From the NCBI RefSeq assembly GCF_017114945.1, contig NZ_JABXKQ010000112.1, positions 1 through 39,378 of the forward strand: DNA of 39,378 bases, in the 5' to 3' direction. A program made the translations under genes and the position numbers. The notes beneath the pieces were generated by a model. It was not told the DNA's origin and did no database searches. It saw only the letters and a program-made list of their open reading frames with translations. Shown here one piece after another: positions 35,323 to 39,378 of the stretch. This DNA is from Nostoc sp. JL34 (GTDB taxonomy: Bacteria > Cyanobacteriota > Cyanobacteriia > Cyanobacteriales > Nostocaceae). Numbering within the stretch: position 1 is the stretch's first letter; each line of letters opens with the position of its first letter.

Positions 35323-35369
35323 GTGCTGAGTGGTGTTAGCGGTAGCAGGACGTTTAGCCCGTGCTGAGT
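35323..35369. repeat. 29-bp small repeat flanked by 9-bp direct repeats
   Basis: GTGCTGAGT occurs at 35323-35331 and 35361-35369, bracketing GGTGTTAGCGGTAGCAGGAC followed by GTTTAGCCC. This looks like an insertion with target duplication into a tandem GTGCTGAGT-type repeat. Further AACT/CTCACTA tandem repeats fill 35395-35486 on the way to the next gene. Confidence 0.5.
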
Positions 35370-35470
35370 TATAAATCAAAAGCCATTAAATACTAACTCC
35401 CAATTCCCAATTCTCAACTTTATAACTTCCATCTCTCAACCTCAACTTTTAACTTCTAACTCACTACTCA

Positions 35471-35650
35471 CTACTCAGCACTCTTTGTCACCACAGCTTC
35501 AACTGTAGCTTTTTGTTCCTCAACGTCCACAGAGGTAACTGCCCAACGGAGGGGTTCGCCTTGTTTCTGCAACTCCGTTTCAATTACTTGTAGTAATTCT
35601 GCGGGAGTTTCTTGTAAATCAACTTCTGCGGTAATGAAATGAGTCGTCAT
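35471..35650 (-). CDS. Small conserved cyanobacterial protein
   Basis: 59 aa from the ATG at 35650 (MTTHFITAEVDLQETP). An upstream in-frame extension reaching 35707 is AT-rich and unlike protein. The sequence ELLQVIETELQKQGEPLRWA, then TSVDVEEQKATVEAVVTK, predicts a beta-alpha-beta-beta fold of an acidic soluble protein. I recall similar short proteins in cyanobacteria, but without a function. It lies downstream of the ferredoxin gene on the same strand with a 147-base gap, so a shared transcript is possible. Confidence 0.62.
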   Translation of the reverse strand: MTTHFITAEVDLQETPAELLQVIETELQKQGEPLRWAVTSVDVEEQKATVEAVVTKSAE

Positions 35651-35797
35651 CTTGGTAAATCTTCTTGATTTGTAGTTTCTAGAATAGCTAATGTCCGTTG
35701 CTATCAAATACTTATGTGATTTATCAGATTTGGTAATGCCAGTGAACAGTTATTCAGCGATGAATAATCATCCGATATACTGATAACTGTTCACAGA

Positions 35798-36118
35798 TTA
35801 TTTGTCTTTGCCAAATTGTAACTGATAAACTATGTCTTCCTTTTCTGTCTCAAGTTTCAAATCAGAAAGGGGTTTGGCAACACAAAGCAATACGTAACCT
35901 TGCTTTTGTAAATCTGGACTAACGCCCATGCCATCAGTTTGATCCACAGTTCCTTCACTTATTTGACCGGCACAAGTTGTGCAAACACCTGCATTACAAG
36001 AACTCGGTAAATCCAAACCAGCAGCATCGGCAACTGATAAGATCGTTTCATCTTCAGGAACTTGCAAGGTATGAATTTTGCCTTGGTGATCAATTTCTAC
36101 GGTGTAAGTTTTGGGCAT
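35798..36118 (-). CDS. Plant-type [2Fe-2S] ferredoxin
   Basis: 106 aa from the second ATG (36118, MPKTYTVEIDHQGK); another ATG two codons upstream is equally possible. The cluster ligands are Cys41, Cys46 and Cys49 in SSCNAGVCTTCAG and Cys79 in LLCVAKP, the C-x4-C-x2-C...C pattern of photosynthetic ferredoxins. The loop SEGTVDQTDGMGVSPDLQKQ differs from PetF, and the C terminus (EKEDIVYQLQFGKDK) is longer than usual. It is therefore probably a minor isoform with a specialised electron-transfer partner, not the main photosynthetic ferredoxin. No redox enzyme gene is adjacent. Confidence 0.88.
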   Translation of the reverse strand: MPKTYTVEIDHQGKIHTLQVPEDETILSVADAAGLDLPSSCNAGVCTTCAGQISEGTVDQTDGMGVSPDLQKQGYVLLCVAKPLSDLKLETEKEDIVYQLQFGKDK

Positions 36119-36411
36119 ATACAATCACTTGCGTGATACAGAGGACAAATAAGTTATTTTATCTGATAAATAGACACAGTATCAAGTTAACAAAGACGAA
36201 AAGAGAATTATTTTCAAAGAGCTTTATCAGGAAAAATAGATATACAGTGATAATTATAAGTCTTTGCTAGACAAAAAACTTAAAGTAAGGAGACTCACTT
36301 GCTGTTAATTCTATTTGTAAAGACTTGTGAGGTTGAATGTCCCTGAAACTAGGGAAGTGATGATACACACTTAAAACTTTGTTTGGCTAAATATTTGGAG
36401 TGGAGTTAAGA

Positions 36412-39075
36412 ATGCTGGAATCATATCGTAAACACCTTGCCGAAAGGGCAGCACTGGGAATTCCCCCTTTACCATTAGATGCAAAGCAAACATCTGAACT
36501 GTGCGAATTACTGAAAAATCCGCCCAAGGGTCAAGAGGATATATTATTACATCTATTGAGCGATCGCGTTTCTCCTGGTGTTGACCCAGCAGCTTATGTC
36601 AAAGCCGTATTTCTCACCGCCATTGCCAAGGAGGAAATCACCAGTCCGTTGATTGCGCCCATCGAAGCGGTGCAATTGCTGGGCACAATGATCGGTGGTT
36701 ACAACGTGCAATCTTTAATCGATTTGCTGCAATTGCCCACTGTATCCCTCTCAGACTCATCTGAAACACCTCTGGTGATGGGGGGACAAGGAAAGGAACC
36801 CATCGCCGCCTACGCTGCCAACGCCTTAAGTAAAATCCTTTTGGTGTATGACGCCTTCCACGATATTTTAGAGTTATCGAAAACCAATCCTTTCGCCAAG
36901 CAGGTGATTGATTCCTGGGCGAAAGCTGAATGGTTTACCCTTCGTCCCACAGTGCCAGAAGCGATTACTGTCACCGTTTTTAAAGTTCCTGGCGAAACCA
37001 ATACCGACGATTTATCCCCCGCCCAAAGTGCCACAACTCGCCCAGATATTCCCTTACACGCCTTAGTGATGTTAGAGTCACGGCAACCGGGAAGCTTGGC
37101 AACTATTGCCGAGTTGAAGGAAAAAGGGCATCCTGTCGCTTACGTAGGGGATGTAGTTGGTACAGGTTCCTCGCGGAAATCTGCCATCAACTCAGTGTTG
37201 TGGCATACAGGAAATAATATCCCTTTTGTGCCAAACAAACGCGCAGGGGGTTATGTTTTAGGTGGTGCGATCGCGCCAATTTTCTTTAACACAGCTGAAG
37301 ATGCCGGTGCTTTGCCTATCCAGTGCGATGTCACCAAACTCGAAACCGGCATGGTAATTACCATCCATCCCTACAAAGGCGAAATCACAAACGAAGCAGG
37401 CGAAGTCATTTCCACCTTTGCCCTTAAACCTGATACTATCCTCGATGAAGTCCGTGCAGGTGGACGCATCCCCCTACTTATCGGCCGTACTCTCACTGAT
37501 AAAACTCGTCTTGCACTCGGTTTAGAACCCAGCACCGTTTTCACCCGTCCCCAGCAAGCCTTTGATACAGGTAAAGGCTACACCCTAGCACAGAAAATGG
37601 TAGGTAAAGCTTGCGGATTACCTGGTGTGCGTCCCGGCACATCTTGCGAACCCATCATCACCACCGTTGGTTCCCAAGATACCACAGGCCCCATGACCCG
37701 CGACGAATTGAAAGAACTCGCTTGTCTTGGTTTCAGTGCAGACTTAGTGATCCAAAGTTTTTGCCACACAGCTGCTTATCCCAAACCAGTAGACATCAAA
37801 ACCCATCACGAACTCCCCGATTTCTTTGCATCTCGTGGCGGTGTCGCCCTCCGTCCCGGTGATGGTATCATCCACTCTTGGTTAAACCGGATGCTGCTAC
37901 CCGACACCGTGGGAACTGGCGGCGACTCTCACACCCGCTTCCCCTTGGGTATTTCCTTCCCCGCCGGTTCTGGATTAGTGGCTTTTGCAGCCGCCTTGGG
38001 TGTGATGCCTTTAGATATGCCAGAGTCAGTTTTGGTAAGATTTAAAGGTGAACTGCAACCAGGTGTCACCCTACGCGATATCGTGAATGCCATACCCTAC
38101 GTGGCAATTCAAAAAGGTTTGCTGACAGCAGAGAAACAGAATAAGAAAAATGTTTTCTCCGGGCGAATTCTGGAAATAGAAGGTTTGCCAGATTTAAAAG
38201 TTGAACAAGCCTTTGAACTCACCGATGCTAGCGCCGAACGTTCTTGTGCCGGTTGCACAATTAAGCTGAGTGTAGAAACAATTTCGGAATATCTGCGTTC
38301 TAATGTAGCGTTGCTGAAAAATATGATAGCACGGGGCTATCACGATCCGCGTACCATGCTGCGCCGTGTCGCAAAAATGGAAGAATGGTTAGCAAATCCT
38401 GTGTTATTAGAAGGTGATGCTGATGCTGAGTATGCCGAAATAATTGAAATTGATTTGAACGAAATCAAAGAACCAATTGTTGCTGCTCCCAATGACCCTG
38501 ATAATGTTAAGTTATTATCAGAAGTTGCTAATGATCCAGTACAAGAAGTATTCGTCGGTTCTTGTATGACAAATATTGGTCATTATCGGGCAACAGCGAA
38601 AGTTTTAGAAGGCGCAGGTGAAGTGAAAACTCGCCTGTGGATTTCACCACCAACGCGCATGGATGAACACCAACTTAAAGAAGAAGGTGTATACAGCATT
38701 TTTGGGGCTGCGGGTGCGCGGACAGAAATGCCAGGATGCAGCTTGTGTATGGGAAATCAGGCACGAGTTGCTGATGGTACAACAGTGTTTTCTACCTCTA
38801 CGCGCAATTTCAATAATCGCATGGGTAAAGATGCGCGAGTGTATCTTGGTTCAGCAGAATTAGCCGCAGTTTGTGCGCTACTGGGACGGCTTCCCACAGT
38901 ACAGGAATATTTGGATATTGTGGCGAGTAGAATTGAGCCTTTTGCCGATGATTTATATCGGTATTTGAACTTCGATCAAATCCTCGGTTTTGAGGATGAA
39001 GGGCGCGTTATTGCGTTGGAAGATATGCCGAGGCTTGAGGATATTTTGGGTATGCCAGCTAGTAGTTTGCGTTAG
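36412..39075 (+). CDS. acnB: Bifunctional aconitate hydratase 2 / 2-methylisocitrate dehydratase AcnB
   Basis: A TCA-cycle [4Fe-4S] enzyme interconverting citrate and isocitrate, 887 aa from the ATG at 36412 (E. coli AcnB is 865). The AcnB order is seen: an N-terminal HEAT-like helical domain (about 1-160), the swivel domain with [20 protein letters not shown] and [14 protein letters not shown], then the catalytic core with [32 protein letters not shown] and [20 protein letters not shown]. Cluster ligands are Cys718 (GSCMTNIG) and Cys776/Cys779 (GCSLCMGNQ). AcnB can also bind mRNA when its cluster is lost. GGAG lies 9-12 bases upstream; an in-frame GTG at 36400 is less likely. Confidence 0.95.
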   Translation: MLESYRKHLAERAALGIPPLPLDAKQTSELCELLKNPPKGQEDILLHLLSDRVSPGVDPAAYVKAVFLTAIAKEEITSPLIAPIEAVQLLGTMIGGYNVQSLIDLLQLPTVSLSDSSETPLVMGGQGKEPIAAYAANALSKILLVYDAFHDILELSKTNPFAKQVIDSWAKAEWFTLRPTVPEAITVTVFKVPGETNTDDLSPAQSATTRPDIPLHALVMLESRQPGSLATIAELKEKGHPVAYVGDVVGTGSSRKSAINSVLWHTGNNIPFVPNKRAGGYVLGGAIAPIFFNTAEDAGALPIQCDVTKLETGMVITIHPYKGEITNEAGEVISTFALKPDTILDEVRAGGRIPLLIGRTLTDKTRLALGLEPSTVFTRPQQAFDTGKGYTLAQKMVGKACGLPGVRPGTSCEPIITTVGSQDTTGPMTRDELKELACLGFSADLVIQSFCHTAAYPKPVDIKTHHELPDFFASRGGVALRPGDGIIHSWLNRMLLPDTVGTGGDSHTRFPLGISFPAGSGLVAFAAALGVMPLDMPESVLVRFKGELQPGVTLRDIVNAIPYVAIQKGLLTAEKQNKKNVFSGRILEIEGLPDLKVEQAFELTDASAERSCAGCTIKLSVETISEYLRSNVALLKNMIARGYHDPRTMLRRVAKMEEWLANPVLLEGDADAEYAEIIEIDLNEIKEPIVAAPNDPDNVKLLSEVANDPVQEVFVGSCMTNIGHYRATAKVLEGAGEVKTRLWISPPTRMDEHQLKEEGVYSIFGAAGARTEMPGCSLCMGNQARVADGTTVFSTSTRNFNNRMGKDARVYLGSAELAAVCALLGRLPTVQEYLDIVASRIEPFADDLYRYLNFDQILGFEDEGRVIALEDMPRLEDILGMPASSLR

Positions 39076-39086
39076 TAAATATAGTA

Positions 39087-39105
39087 GGGTGGGCATTGCC
39101 CACCT
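39087..39105. terminator. GGTGGGC/GCCCACC hairpin after acnB
   Basis: A perfect 7-base stem (GGTGGGC-ATT-GCCCACC) lies 12 bases after the acnB stop codon. No T-run follows on the plus strand. It is the same hairpin core as the one after rtcB at 4580, so it is either a dispersed hairpin used as a 3' end or a weak terminator. Confidence 0.55.
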
Positions 39106-39186
39106 CACACCACAATTTCAATAGGTCAGGACTTACGCAACTGTCACAAGCGATGGTGCGGCGCAGCCGCACCGAGCGCCAAACAA

Positions 39187-39342
39187 CTAGACAATAAACA
39201 TGGGAACATCCGGACGTTTTAGTTGCTGAACTAAATAATTTGATAACAATCCATGCTTAATTTGATAGATTGTTTGACCAGTTTTATAAGCTAAATCTTT
39301 GAGTCTAAGCCAGACTAAAATAGCAGGGTTAGCGCGTCTCAA
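39187..39342 (-). pseudogene. Probable C-terminal remnant of a transposase
   Basis: On the minus strand a 51-codon frame, with a stop just upstream and a possible TTG start, reads LRRANPAILVWLRLKDLAYK, then TGQTIYQIKHGLLSNYLVQQ and LKRPDVPMFIV. This resembles, from memory, the C terminus of cyanobacterial IS4-like transposases. Next to it (39122-39145) lies CAGGACTTACGCAACTGTCA, a sequence often found at the ends of Nostoc insertion elements and MITEs, and a GGTGCGGC/GCCGCACC hairpin. Plus-strand ATGGCAGAGG at 39363, after AGGGGGA, may start a gene cut by the window edge. Confidence 0.35.
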
Positions 39343-39378
39343 ACCCTATTGACAGGGGGATTATGGCAGAGGTACTGA

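Noticed and set aside
35395..35486. Short tandem repeats considered as a CRISPR array
   Set aside because: Units are 7-8 bases with no unique spacers. No repeat of 25-40 bases with regular spacers and no cas gene is found in the window.

Overview
The window looks like chromosomal DNA of a filamentous, Nostoc-type cyanobacterium. The evidence is the very frequent HIP1 octamer GCGATCGC and its fragments, short tandem heptamer-like repeats (GGGCATT/GGGCATG, TCAAAAT, ACTCACT types) and small palindromic dispersed repeats between genes. A light-dependent protochlorophyllide reductase, a plastid-like pyruvate dehydrogenase E2, an acyl-ACP-synthetase-type AMP ligase, AcnB, Uma2 and Rpn-type PD-(D/E)XK nucleases, and AAA-like/vMAP ATPases point the same way. 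There is no CRISPR array, prophage or intact insertion sequence.

Layout. 0-7 kb: a possible partial gene off the left edge, a mercuric-reductase-like flavoprotein, tRNA-Ala(CGC), a HAD phosphatase-like gene preceded by the 3' remnant of a methyltransferase gene, RtcB RNA ligase, an Rpn-family nuclease and pyruvate dehydrogenase E2. 7-14.7 kb: a membrane-anchored hypothetical protein, YlqD, an acyl-ACP/acyl-CoA synthetase, two paralogous hydrophobic microproteins in repeat-rich DNA, an MFS transporter, a Uma2 nuclease and a two-TM hypothetical protein. 14.7-20.2 kb: RecQ and two consecutive AAA-like (STAND-type) ATPases, one with a vMAP N-terminal HTH. 20.5-26.4 kb: LPOR, a secreted 17-repeat ELWxxDGT protein, then a yybP-ykoY-type manganese riboswitch with a competing terminator ahead of a TMEM165/Gdt1-type Mn exporter.

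26.5-36.1 kb: a TPR protein, a basic Pro/Gly-rich conserved protein, a DUF39 homocysteine-biosynthesis-type protein, a SLATT/DUF4231-like membrane protein, an AI-2E family permease, a small membrane protein, a CPBP protease, DUF3326, a small conserved protein and a [2Fe-2S] ferredoxin. 36.4-39.4 kb: AcnB followed by a probable transposase remnant.

Most genes are housekeeping singletons or two-gene units, such as the acyl-ligase with ylqD and Uma2 with MFS. The most interesting parts are the riboswitch/exporter unit, the microprotein pair that differs by a lost or gained stop codon, the tandem AAA-like ATPases with an eroded Walker B, the actively duplicating ELWxxDGT repeat gene, and several footprints of small mobile repeats, including one inside a decayed methyltransferase gene. 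All calls come from reading the sequence; no database search was run.
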